From: an uncultured Lachnospiraceae bacterium
GTDB taxonomy: Bacteria > Bacillota > Clostridia > Lachnospirales > Lachnospiraceae
Assembly (NCBI GenBank): GCA_947575805.1
Contig: CANPOY010000009.1
Location: 1 to 64,000 of the forward strand
Reading direction: 5' to 3'
Length of the DNA: 64,000 nt
Shown here: one piece after another, positions 1 through 9,711 of the stretch
Position numbering within the stretch: position 1 is the first letter of the stretch
Layout of the letters: each line of letters opens with the position of its first letter
Translations under genes and position numbers: made by a program
Notes under the pieces: model-generated
The model's input: the letters and a program-made list of their open reading frames with translations, nothing else
Database searches by the model: none
What the model was told of the DNA's origin: nothing

Positions 1-115
1 TTGCGTCATGATAATTATATTTTTCGACATCCACAATCTCCTGAAAATAAGGATGGGTACACATAGCAGCCAGGAGCCCCATTGAAGGATGACTGCCCGG
101 TAAACTGGAAGCTAT

Positions 116-901
116 CTATCCTTCCCCGTATCGGTCATAGCGACACTGCTCCACAACGGTATCTCCCAATAATGTGATCGCCTGCTGGGGGCAGGAGTTA
201 ACACAGCGGTAGCACATGGTACAGTGGCCTCCCGCAGTAGCTTTACTATTTTTGACCGCAAGATTTTTCATCGGACATTGACGGGCGCACAGACCACACC
301 CGATGCAGGCCTGACTGATTTTCAGTTGATTGGAATAGTCCTTTGTTTTCCCGGAAAACCAAAGCCGTTGACCGAGCAAGCCCGCGATCCTGTCGTAAAA
401 ATATAAGCCATCTTTTGGAAATCTGCCCTGCTTGATCTTGCCGGCCCATTCTTCGATTTTTCTGTCTGCCGCCTGAATGATCTCACGATTTTTCTCTGCC
501 GGCTTTTTCAGCAGCTTTACGTCGCTAATAGAGTCGGGCATCTGAATATGTAAGCCGCCGACAACCTCCGCACCGTACTTTTTTAACAGTCGCGCCGAAC
601 AGCCTGCACCGTCCCCGCTGAACATCGCCATTGTTGCAACGCAGAGCACCTGTTTGCCTTTCCAGAAGTCCGCATAATGTTTGATAAAGTCCCTTACCAT
701 AACGGGTACATTTGAATACTGCACAGGGTATGCCAGAACGATAAAATTATGCTGGGACAACTCCTGTACCGCTTCTGACTCTTCGATGGGGATCGCCTGT
801 GCGGTCTCATCCAATAAACAGATCAATTTTTCAATACAGTGCTTTGTGTTTCCTGTTCCACTTAAATAGACTCCCACCATTATGCGCCGATCTTCTTTCA
901 A
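116..901 (-). CDS. EFR1-type flavodoxin/ferredoxin fusion protein
   Basis: N-terminal flavodoxin-like GVYLSGTGNTKHC; C-terminal two 4Fe-4S motifs CIGCGLCARQCP and CTMCYRCVNSCP. Confidence 0.85.
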   Translation of the reverse strand: MKEDRRIMVGVYLSGTGNTKHCIEKLICLLDETAQAIPIEESEAVQELSQHNFIVLAYPVQYSNVPVMVRDFIKHYADFWKGKQVLCVATMAMFSGDGAGCSARLLKKYGAEVVGGLHIQMPDSISDVKLLKKPAEKNREIIQAADRKIEEWAGKIKQGRFPKDGLYFYDRIAGLLGQRLWFSGKTKDYSNQLKISQACIGCGLCARQCPMKNLAVKNSKATAGGHCTMCYRCVNSCPQQAITLLGDTVVEQCRYDRYGEG

Positions 902-1184
902 ATTCTAATTTGCTACCCTGACAATTCCATTTCATCATTCATTTTTATAAGTCTGTATTTTTATATAATGGTATCCCTTATTACCCTATTCTTGTTCGGG
1001 CAATATATTTATGTCCTCAAGCTTTGCTCGTTTGCATATTAAAGCCGCATCGTGTTCTCTTTTGCAAATCAGCCTTTGTCAAACCGATTATGGCACAGGA
1101 CTTCTGATCATATTAATGTGCTTTTGTGGAAACCGCCGAAGCTATAGTACAGCAAAGCTTTTCTCAACAGGGACGAAATCTTTA

Positions 1185-3380
1185 TCATTTTCTCTCATCC
1201 AGATACAGCTGCACGCGCTTATTAATGACTCCGCTGATCTCCTCTGCGTTCTTATAGCCGTTAAAATAATCCTCCGCCTCCTCCAGAATAATGTTAAGAA
1301 GGGGCTCATTGCGGATGGGCAGAGGTCTTGCCCCCTCTATTCTCTCTCTGAATTCCACCAGCATTTCATCTGTAAGCGGAATGCCGTTATATGCGCGTAT
1401 AATATCATAACCTTCCCTATATACATTCGTATAATTATCAAGAAGCCATTGCTCCCAGACATCATAGGCCTTCCTGTGCACGGGCGGGAACGATAACTCC
1501 CTGAAATCTGAAGACTGAGCTTCCTCACTGATTAGGAAATGAATGAATTCCCAAGCTCCCTCCTTGTGAAGGGAATTTGCATTGATGCACAAGACATCTT
1601 CCCAAGAACAGGCCGCATGGCTGCCATCGTCAAACAGGATTCCCTGCGTGACCTTCTCCTCCATCTCCTTCTCCATCAGCCGAGCCTGTCCCTCCAGATG
1701 CAGCACACTATACAAAACTCTTTCCACAGCAATGCTCTCCGTGTTCTTCCTGCCGTTGTCGTCGTACCGTTTTGCAGCCTCCAGCAGTTTGCCGAACAAC
1801 GGCGTATTGAACTCACAGCTGCCGCTCTCCCAATCCACCATCCCCCAAAAGCTCTCCGTTCCCTGAAGAAACATTCTCAGCAGTCTTGCAGAATCATACC
1901 CCTTACAATAGACGCCTTCCCCTTTTAAGGCAAGCAAAGCATCTGCCAATGTCTCTATATCCGGCGCTTCCAGGCCCTCCAGCACTTCCACCGCCATCTT
2001 ATAGTCCCATACCGTCATTTCGGGATTCACTCCATAGATCCGCCCTCCCTGCCGAAGAGAGGCAAAGGTCAGAGGGAAATACTCCTCCTCCCGGACGGCG
2101 GAGGCTTCCATATAAGGGGTCAGGTCCTCCACGACATCTTTATCCAGCAATCCCTCCATATAATCCTTCATGAGCCCCCCGTTTATAATATCCGGCCCCC
2201 CGCCGGCGCCGATCTGAATGCTCGTCAGCCTGGCAAAGTCCTCCTTATCATTACCGCTTCCGCAGTCTTCCACTACCACATGGTAATTGCTGTTTTCCCG
2301 GTTGAACTGAAGCACCTTGTTACCAAGCCATGTATCTCCATAAAAGCTTCCCCTTACAACAATGGGAATCTTTTCCACCTTCTCTATCTTAAGGCGTTCC
2401 CAAAGTCCCCCGGCCCCGTTTGTTCGGGTCCACAGAAGCTCGATTCCGCCGTCTTCCTGCACCAGAAAATCCTGCAGCTCCAGGTCGCTGTGCCACCCAT
2501 AGGAAAGACCGGTAAAGTACAGGATAGGCGACAGGCTTCCTTCCTCCGGATCCACCCTGGAAATCGTGCGGTCAATACCCTCGTTCTCTCCTGTGACTGC
2601 CGGGAAATTACCTTCTTTTCCAAGAATTATCATATATTTCCAGGGTAATTCCATCACAGACTCCTTGACCGGTTCTCCGGTGCCAGGATCCACCTCCGCT
2701 ATTTTCCATACTCCATATATTTTATCTACCGTCCTGTCATCCAGCAGCAGGTATACCTTGCCGTCCTCCGCCTGACATATGTCTCTTATATAAACGTCTG
2801 ACTCCGTAGCGACCTCGTAAAGGATCTCTCCTGAGGAAAGGATCTTTGCCAGAAAGCTATTAGATACGCCGTAATCATTGCCCACTTGACGCATGGCATT
2901 TCCGTAGCAGTAATAATCCCCTTGCTGATCCATATACCACTGGCCGGACGGCCTGAGTCTGCTGGAAATATATTCATTGGAAATATTCTCCACAAGAAGC
3001 TCCCTGCTCCCGTCCTTCCTGTAAAGATAAATGTCCGACCCATCCGGGTCTGCTTCCGCCCAGAGCTGTACAGGCTCCCCCTGCAGAAACTGGGTACCCA
3101 CCGGAACCCAGGTGATTCCGGACGGGGCAATCAGCCCTGTTGCCCGCTTCTCCTGAAGCATTTTTTCTTCCAGGCCAAGAGAAAAGAGGTCTTCCGCTTC
3201 CACCTTGACATCATAGTATTCCGTTCGTTCCGTGATGGCAGTCAGATCCGCCATTCCCGGTTCAATTCCCTGCCAGGTACTTTCCTCCGGCTTTTTTCCC
3301 TCTTCCTTCCCCCCGCAGGCAGTCAGGAAAACCCCTGACAGAAAAAGAACAATCATTGCAGATAAAATATACCTTTTCAT
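1185..3380 (-). CDS. Extracellular solute-binding-like lipoprotein with long N-terminal extension
   Basis: Lipobox FLTACGG; C-terminal half resembles ABC sugar-binding proteins (NREN..YHVVVEDCG, GGGPDIINGG, EEAWEFIHFLISEEAQ-like segment); likely start at MKRYIL. Confidence 0.7.
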   Translation of the reverse strand: MKRYILSAMIVLFLSGVFLTACGGKEEGKKPEESTWQGIEPGMADLTAITERTEYYDVKVEAEDLFSLGLEEKMLQEKRATGLIAPSGITWVPVGTQFLQGEPVQLWAEADPDGSDIYLYRKDGSRELLVENISNEYISSRLRPSGQWYMDQQGDYYCYGNAMRQVGNDYGVSNSFLAKILSSGEILYEVATESDVYIRDICQAEDGKVYLLLDDRTVDKIYGVWKIAEVDPGTGEPVKESVMELPWKYMIILGKEGNFPAVTGENEGIDRTISRVDPEEGSLSPILYFTGLSYGWHSDLELQDFLVQEDGGIELLWTRTNGAGGLWERLKIEKVEKIPIVVRGSFYGDTWLGNKVLQFNRENSNYHVVVEDCGSGNDKEDFARLTSIQIGAGGGPDIINGGLMKDYMEGLLDKDVVEDLTPYMEASAVREEEYFPLTFASLRQGGRIYGVNPEMTVWDYKMAVEVLEGLEAPDIETLADALLALKGEGVYCKGYDSARLLRMFLQGTESFWGMVDWESGSCEFNTPLFGKLLEAAKRYDDNGRKNTESIAVERVLYSVLHLEGQARLMEKEMEEKVTQGILFDDGSHAACSWEDVLCINANSLHKEGAWEFIHFLISEEAQSSDFRELSFPPVHRKAYDVWEQWLLDNYTNVYREGYDIIRAYNGIPLTDEMLVEFRERIEGARPLPIRNEPLLNIILEEAEDYFNGYKNAEEISGVINKRVQLYLDERK

Positions 3381-3564
3381 AATACATCCCTCCACTACTT
3401 ATCTGATTCCGGCCTGTCAGTGTCCCATTCATGAGTACCGGAAAAGGGGAGATGGCTGCTGCCATTTCCCCATGTCCTCGTTACCTCCTTATGATACCAC
3501 TTTGCCTTAATAAAGTCCAGAAATAAGTTCCGCCGTTCATCAGCCATCAAGCATGGCTGAAAAC

Positions 3565-4045
3565 CTCCTTCGAGCCGCTAAAATAATCCCCCGCCTCTTC
3601 CAGAACACTGTCCGGCAGGGGAGCAGTGCGGATGGGCAGGGGCCTTGCGCCCTCTATCCTCTCCTTGAATTCCTCCTGCATTTCCTCCGTGACAGGTCTG
3701 CCGTTATACTCGCACTTACTTACTCTGCCTTCCTGACGTACATATGTATACTTTTCCAGAATTCACTGGTTCCAGGCATCAAAGGCCTCCCTGTGAAGGG
3801 AATTTGCATTGACCGACAGGGCATACCTCCCCTCGGTAACCGCATGGCAGCCCTCTTCAAACAGAACACCAAAAGTCTTCTTTCCCTCGAACTCCGCCGC
3901 GTGCGGCCCTGCCAGTCCTTCCAAATCAAGCACACTAAACATAGTTCCTCTGACAGCAATGCCCTCCATGCTCTTCCTGCTGTCATCGCCGTACCGTCTT
4001 GCCGCCTCCAGCAGCTTGCCAAACAACGGCGTATTAGTTTCAGTC
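3565..4045 (-). pseudogene. Truncated, stop-interrupted copy of the C-terminal third of the upstream-lying solute-binding lipoprotein
   Basis: LFGKLLEAARRYGDDSRKSMEGIAV...NANSLHREAFDAWNQ*ILEKYTYV...EEFKERIEGARPLPIRTAPLPDSVLEEAGDYFSG aligns by eye to the 1185-3380 product, with an in-frame TGA and an internal deletion. Confidence 0.85.
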
Positions 4046-4200
4046 TATGAATACCGAAAAAAGGGAAGATGGTCAGCGCCACTTCCCCCAAATGTTTCGA
4101 CATTGCAGTTTTACTTTGCCATATTTCACCAGAAAAGTCCAGAGGAATTTTTCAGTATGATACTTTGAAAATCTTCAATGTGATATTGTCAATCTTTCTT

Positions 4201-6114
4201 TCATCTCCACTCCCTGAAATGCCCCCTGTTTTCCCGCTTCACCTCATAAAGCGCTTCATCCGCATGGCCTAACAGCTCCTCCACCGAAGCATCGGAGGAA
4301 TCCGTCCACTGGAACCCGGCGGAGGCGCCGATCACCCTGGACTCCGTGTCCGACAGGACCACCGGAGTATTCCGAAGCGCCAGAAAGAACTCTTCCAGAT
4401 ACCGGATGACCTGCTCCCTGTCCCCGCAGTCGTAAATCATCATGCAGAATTCGTCCCCGGAGCGTCTGGCCGTCAGGAAATGCTCCTCCGGCATGGCCTT
4501 CATTACCCACGCAAAAGTCTGCAGATAATGGTCCCCCGTATTGTGGCCAAAGGTATCGTTTACCTCCTTAAAGCGGTCCAGATCCAGCATGACAACAGCA
4601 CATCCCCTTCCGGAAGCCGTTCCCTTAATGATTTCTGCCGACAGCTGCTTGAAATACTCATATTTGCACAGTCCAGTCAGGGCATCATGAGTATTTTCAT
4701 ACAGCATTTTTTTCTTTTCCTGTATTTCCCGGCTGGCATCAATAATAACTCCCAGACACCCCTTCTCTCCGCCGGCTCCGGACATATGTATGCGCACATA
4801 TTTCCCCTCGCCCACAGGGAAAATCTCCTTCTCTCCCTCCGCAGGCCTTTCCGTAAGCTTACGGATATAATCATCAAATAAGTCCGCATTTCCGTAAAGT
4901 CTTTTCGCCTGGGCTGCCGAAAGGGACAGCAGTTCTCCCACTCCGGAGGTGACAAAGACATAGTTTTCCCCGCGCTTATACTCAAAGGCTGCCAGCGGGA
5001 TGCCGCTCATGTCTATAATGGCGGAAATGCGGTTTGAAATGCTGACGATGCTTTTCACCATGGTGTTGATTCCGCTGCTTAACTCCTCAAATTCCCGGTT
5101 TCCGCCAACGGCCACCTTTACATCCAGATTTCCATTGGTAATTGCGGTCAGATTCTCATTGATACAGTGTATTCCGTCAATCACCTTACGCTTGACCAGA
5201 TAATTCAGCAGCAGGATCACCGCAATCTCAATGCACAGCAGGCACAGAAAGATACTGAGCATATTCACCAGCAGCTTGGAAAACAACAAGCTCCGGGGAA
5301 AGGCTGCACAAATCAGCACCTCTTCATAAGGACGGCTTACCACATACATCATACCCCCCGGACCCTTCACAAAAGCCCCCTCTTCACAGGCAAGAAGCCG
5401 GGACAGCTCATAACATTCCGCGGTAAACGCCTGATCCATGCCTCCGGAATGCCCTAACACCTTTCCTGTGGCAGTATCCACCACATAGAGCTCCTCACCC
5501 GCATCCGTAGGAAACTTGGAGAAAATATATTCATAGGTATTTCGAGATTCCGCCTCCAGCTTCCTGGTAGGCGCAAATCCCACCTGTACAATTCCCTTCT
5601 GATCTCTCCTGGCCACCCCCACGTATTGTCTGATCACGCCTTCCGCCGCGTTGGGCTGGGGATCCTGAATCAGATAAACATCCTCCCCGCCCTCCAAAAG
5701 GGACAGAAACTCTCTTGTCTGCGGATGGTTCGCCATGTCAATACCGATATACCGCGCAACGGATGCGGACACAATAATACCATTCCCGTCGATCACATGA
5801 AGCTCATCCACATTGAGCAGATTGGCCAGGTATTGCAGCTCTTCCACATCCAGATACATCTCCCGCTGCCTTTCCAGCACATAGGCTGCTGCCCTTGCCC
5901 TGGTGAGATAATCCTCGCCCAGGTTCTCATTCAGCAGAGCCAGCTCTTCCTCATTGTTTTCCAGGGTATGAATCACCTGCTCTATCTTGGTCCGAAAAGC
6001 CGTAAGCCTCTGTACCTCCACAGACCGAACGCTGAAAAAATAATTAATGAAAAGAATCAGTAAAATAGCTGTTGTCACAATTACCAGGGTATATTTAATA
6101 AATGTTTTCTGCAT
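4201..6114 (-). CDS. Membrane diguanylate cyclase: extracytoplasmic sensor, HAMP, GGDEF-type domain
   Basis: Two TM segments flanking a Cache-like sensor region; VMLDLDRFKEVNDTFGHNTGD...RRSGDEFCMM. Confidence 0.88.
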   Translation of the reverse strand: MQKTFIKYTLVIVTTAILLILFINYFFSVRSVEVQRLTAFRTKIEQVIHTLENNEEELALLNENLGEDYLTRARAAAYVLERQREMYLDVEELQYLANLLNVDELHVIDGNGIIVSASVARYIGIDMANHPQTREFLSLLEGGEDVYLIQDPQPNAAEGVIRQYVGVARRDQKGIVQVGFAPTRKLEAESRNTYEYIFSKFPTDAGEELYVVDTATGKVLGHSGGMDQAFTAECYELSRLLACEEGAFVKGPGGMMYVVSRPYEEVLICAAFPRSLLFSKLLVNMLSIFLCLLCIEIAVILLLNYLVKRKVIDGIHCINENLTAITNGNLDVKVAVGGNREFEELSSGINTMVKSIVSISNRISAIIDMSGIPLAAFEYKRGENYVFVTSGVGELLSLSAAQAKRLYGNADLFDDYIRKLTERPAEGEKEIFPVGEGKYVRIHMSGAGGEKGCLGVIIDASREIQEKKKMLYENTHDALTGLCKYEYFKQLSAEIIKGTASGRGCAVVMLDLDRFKEVNDTFGHNTGDHYLQTFAWVMKAMPEEHFLTARRSGDEFCMMIYDCGDREQVIRYLEEFFLALRNTPVVLSDTESRVIGASAGFQWTDSSDASVEELLGHADEALYEVKRENRGHFREWR

Positions 6115-6212
6115 GAAAAATACCTTTCACTCATTAATGCTCAAAGCAGTTCCTTGATATAATTATACAGCTTTTTTATGAATTCGCTTCTCTTTTTCTC
6201 CGCAAAAAGCAG

Positions 6213-6899
6213 CTAAAATTTCGCAAACAAAATGATGCCAAAGCTTCCGTTTTCCCATTTGCAGTCAATGCTTCCCCCGTTTACTTATGGGCAGGCCGGT
6301 TTCCCCGTCAAACCGGATCTCCCTGCTGCACAGTTTTCAATATGCAGAAGCAGGTGATCCGCCACACAGTGAATCTTTGCCGCCACACAGTGAATCTTTG
6401 CCTCCACGCACCGTCTTTCCGCTTCGTATTCCTTCACGCAGTTGAGAGTATCATCCCGGAATAATGCCGCACGCCATGGCGCAGTATTTTCAGATTCCGC
6501 TCCGACCGCTGCATAAGGTTGTACTAAAAGGCTGCCCGTAAGAGCCAGGCCTTCTTTCTTCGTGCAAATCTGCAGAACCGAGGCCATAATGCTGCCTGCT
6601 ATCACATAATTGGAAGCACTGAGACCCAGAAACAGGACTTTACCGTTTCGCTCCCTGGCAATCATCAACCCTGTCGCCTGGGTCACCACAATCTGAAAAA
6701 CCGTTACTGCCGCATAGCAAAGCTTACTGTCCGGAAACAGATTCAGCTTCAGCACATCCGTGGCAGTCAGCATAAGAAACGCACAAAGGCAGATCATGAC
6801 TGTCTTTACCCGGGAAAACCGATGGACTATAAACAGATATATGAATATCAGTAAAAAGCAGTGGCTGATCAGATAGTTAATATTTCTAAAATACCCCAT
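6213..6899 (-). pseudogene. GHKL-type sensor histidine kinase remnant (membrane domain retained, kinase core deleted)
   Basis: 204-aa ORF starting with TM helices; shifted-frame remnants IRFDGETGLPISKRGKH and GGSIDCKWENGSFGIILFAKF* lie at and beyond the ORF end; adjacent LytTR regulator. Confidence 0.75.
6359..6400. repeat. Perfect tandem duplication, 2 x 21 bp (ccgccacacagtgaatctttg)
   Basis: Read directly; encodes duplicated AKIHCVA AKIHCVA in the kinase remnant. Confidence 0.95.
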
Positions 6900-6908
6900 C
6901 TCCGCTCC

Positions 6909-7643
6909 TTAACCGTATCTCTCCAGCGCATAAGAAAGATACTCCTTTTTCACATTCGCCATTCGCGACTTGCTCACGGGAACCTCCCTGCCGCTCTCCA
7001 TAACAACGGCGCCCTGTCCCAGCTTGCGCACATATTTCAAATTTATCACAAAAGATTTGTGTACCTGCACAAAACAATGATCTTTTACCAGGCTCCGAAC
7101 CTCGTCATCAAAAGATTTCCTGATAAAAATACTTCGGATGTACCTGCCGTCCGCCTGATGAACCACCAAGGTCCTGGCGTTGCTTTCAACATATTCGATT
7201 TGAGAATAAGCTGCCGATTCCAGTCCATCCCTTGTCTTAACGAGAAAAAAGGCTTGCTCCCTGGACCTGACACAGGCAATTGCCTGATCCAGCGCTTCAA
7301 AAAAATCTTCCTCCCTGACCGGCTTCAGCAGATACCTGATGGCATGTACTCCGTAAGCATCCAGTGCAAAATCGTCGGATGAGGTGATATAAATAATCTC
7401 GCTTTCACCGCCGGACCGCCTCATCTCAAGCCCCAGGTCAATTCCGGTCTTTCCGTCCATCAGCAGATCCAGTATATAAATATCTGCGGGCTCTTTATCC
7501 TGCATCTCCTGGTACAGAAGAAGGGCATCCGTATATTTTTCCACCACGAGCTCCGGACGGGGATTCCTCTCCTGATATGCCAAAAGAAGTTTCTCTATCT
7601 TCAGCAGGTCTTCCTTATTGTCATCACAAATCGTTATCTTCAT
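6909..7643 (-). CDS. LytTR-family response regulator
   Basis: Receiver domain MKITICDDNKED...IYILDLLMDGKTG; LytTR domain YVESNARTLVVHQADGRY...CFVQVHKSFVINLKYV. Confidence 0.92.
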   Translation of the reverse strand: MKITICDDNKEDLLKIEKLLLAYQERNPRPELVVEKYTDALLLYQEMQDKEPADIYILDLLMDGKTGIDLGLEMRRSGGESEIIYITSSDDFALDAYGVHAIRYLLKPVREEDFFEALDQAIACVRSREQAFFLVKTRDGLESAAYSQIEYVESNARTLVVHQADGRYIRSIFIRKSFDDEVRSLVKDHCFVQVHKSFVINLKYVRKLGQGAVVMESGREVPVSKSRMANVKKEYLSYALERYG

Positions 7644-7680
7644 TTTTCCCTCAACAACGGTGTCAGGTTATTTTTTATGA

Positions 7681-7712
7681 AAACAACGATCCGGACAAAC
7701 TGCCGGATCGTT
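7681..7712 (-). terminator. Intrinsic terminator-like hairpin after the AraC-type gene
   Basis: AACGATCCGG/CCGGATCGTT perfect 10-bp stem followed by TTTT on the minus strand. Confidence 0.7.
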
Positions 7713-7766
7713 GCGTTCCCTACTAATATTATACACAAACCTGCCTGCACGTCAATGCAAAGCCTC

Positions 7767-8744
7767 TCAGCCCTGCCGTCTTACCGGCCTGACATATTTC
7801 CAGTACCGCTCAGGGTCATGGTAAAAGTAAAACACTCTGCCGGGCGTAGTGTCCAGACAGTACCCGGTATCCGAGTAGTCAAATTCCTTCATGGCCGCCT
7901 CGATCTTTTCTTCCACGCCGCAGTTTTCCGTATTATAGTCAAAGGGGCCATGTTCAAAGACAATATACTCTCCTTCCGGAACGTCGGTCAAAAGCATCTG
8001 CGGGGGCACTTCCCCCGCATAATCCGCAGGCAACCTTACCCCATAGCATTCCGCAAGGGGAATCCCCCAGCTGCAGATCCTGCCTGCAGGCTCGTTGATA
8101 AATGCCATAATCTGGCCGCTTCCGCTGTTTGCGTCATCGCCTCCCATATCGTCCAGCTTACCCTGAATACTGTCAAGCAGACCGCAGATGGTTTCGCAGT
8201 CCTGCCCCGGGATGAGACTCTGCTTTTGCCAGAAGTCCCAATATCCTATGCTCTCATAATTTTTGATATGCAAAAACTTATGCGCCGGAATGGTTACAAA
8301 ATATGTTTTTACATCTTTCGTTGATTTCTCCATACCTCTTGCTCCAATCTCCGTTAAGTAACAGTCAAAAGGCTTTAAAATGGTACGAAGAACTACAGGC
8401 TTGAGGGTTCGTCGATAGTCTCTGGGCGTAATGCCGTAAACCTCCCTGAATGCACGGGTAAATGCCTCATGGGAAGAAAAACCGTACTTCAGGGCAATAT
8501 CCAGGATCCCGTTCTGCGTATCCCGAAGCTCCTTCAGCGCAAAGGCCAGCTTGCGGTTCCGCAGATACTCCCGAAACTGCATCCCCGAGATCTCCTTAAA
8601 CTTCCTGGAAAGGTGAAATTCCGAATACCCCAGCTTATCCGCATAATAACTTAAGGATAAGCTGTCATCTTCATCCCTGATCCCCTGATCTATCTCTTCT
8701 ATCATTTCCTGTATCAGCTTATACCATTCATACATCTGCCGCAC
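7767..8744 (-). CDS. AraC-family regulator with C-terminal effector-binding (GyrI-like) domain
   Basis: HTH region LGYSEFHLSRKFKEISGMQFREYLRNRKL...YGFSSHEAFTRAFREVYGITPRDYRR, then GyrI-like region. Confidence 0.88.
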   Translation of the reverse strand: MRQMYEWYKLIQEMIEEIDQGIRDEDDSLSLSYYADKLGYSEFHLSRKFKEISGMQFREYLRNRKLAFALKELRDTQNGILDIALKYGFSSHEAFTRAFREVYGITPRDYRRTLKPVVLRTILKPFDCYLTEIGARGMEKSTKDVKTYFVTIPAHKFLHIKNYESIGYWDFWQKQSLIPGQDCETICGLLDSIQGKLDDMGGDDANSGSGQIMAFINEPAGRICSWGIPLAECYGVRLPADYAGEVPPQMLLTDVPEGEYIVFEHGPFDYNTENCGVEEKIEAAMKEFDYSDTGYCLDTTPGRVFYFYHDPERYWKYVRPVRRQG

Positions 8745-8820
8745 GACCTCGTTATGACTGTCCTGTACTTATGATACAGGATGGGAACGGAACCTGCTTG
8801 ATCTTATTTGCGGTAGCGGT

Positions 8821-9660
8821 TCAGGCATGCCGTTCTTCCGGGGAGACGTCCCTTTGCCTTGTGACCTCATACATCATAACGGACGCTGCACAGCTCACGT
8901 TAAAAGAAGAGGCATAAGAATTTTCCGACATGGGAATGGTACAAAGCATATCGCAGGCTTCCTTAAACGCCTTGTTCAGCCCCATGGTCTCATTCCCGAT
9001 CATCAGCATCAGGGGCACGGTCAGATCCGCAGACCAGATGGGGTTTTCCCGGTGAGCCGTGGTTCCCACAACGGTGAAATCGGAATACTTCTCCTTCATT
9101 TTCCCGATAAATCCGTACAGCTTGCCGTTGTCGTCAATCCTCACCACCGGCAGATTAAAAAAGGATCCCATGGCAGATACCACCACATCCGGGTCATATA
9201 AGTCCACCGAATGCCCGGTGAGAATCAGCATATCCGCTCCCAGCCCGTCGCAGGAGCGGATCATGGTTCCCAGATTCCCCTTGTTGGACGGCCGGTCAAA
9301 GAGTACCAGAAAGGGATTCTCCGAAAGCTCCACGGTCTCCAGCTTGTCCTCCCGCATCCCGATCACCGCCATCAGCTCGGAGGTATCCTCCTTATCGGAC
9401 AGCTCCCGCATCAGCTCCGGCGTCAAACAATAATTTTCATCCGTCTTTACCGTTTTAAGCATATTCTTTGCCCAGTCAGATAATCCGGCCTCCGCATAAA
9501 GGAAGGAGTGGATCATCCAGCCGTTTTTAACGGCCTCGTTCAGGCTGCGGACCCCCTCCACCAGAAATCTGTTATACTTGTATCGTTTGTTCCGATTGGT
9601 CTTAAGCACCTCTATCTGCTGATAGGTGCTGTTCTTACTGAATATTTTTCTTTCCTTCAT
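8821..9660 (-). CDS. TrmH/SpoU-family RNA methyltransferase
   Basis: NRNKRYKYNRFLVEGVRSL; FDRPSNKGNLGTMIRSCDGLGAD; LMIGNETMGL; MSENSYASSFNVSCAASVMMYE. Confidence 0.9.
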   Translation of the reverse strand: MKERKIFSKNSTYQQIEVLKTNRNKRYKYNRFLVEGVRSLNEAVKNGWMIHSFLYAEAGLSDWAKNMLKTVKTDENYCLTPELMRELSDKEDTSELMAVIGMREDKLETVELSENPFLVLFDRPSNKGNLGTMIRSCDGLGADMLILTGHSVDLYDPDVVVSAMGSFFNLPVVRIDDNGKLYGFIGKMKEKYSDFTVVGTTAHRENPIWSADLTVPLMLMIGNETMGLNKAFKEACDMLCTIPMSENSYASSFNVSCAASVMMYEVTRQRDVSPEERHA

Positions 9661-9711
9661 CTTAGCCCGCCTGCTTCACGTAACTCAATGTTTTAAACCT
9701 GCGCTCCCTGC

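Noticed and set aside
1-115. Possible partial minus-strand CDS (…MGLLAAMCTHPYFQEIVDVEKYNYHDA)
   Set aside because: Runs off the window edge and is too short to identify.
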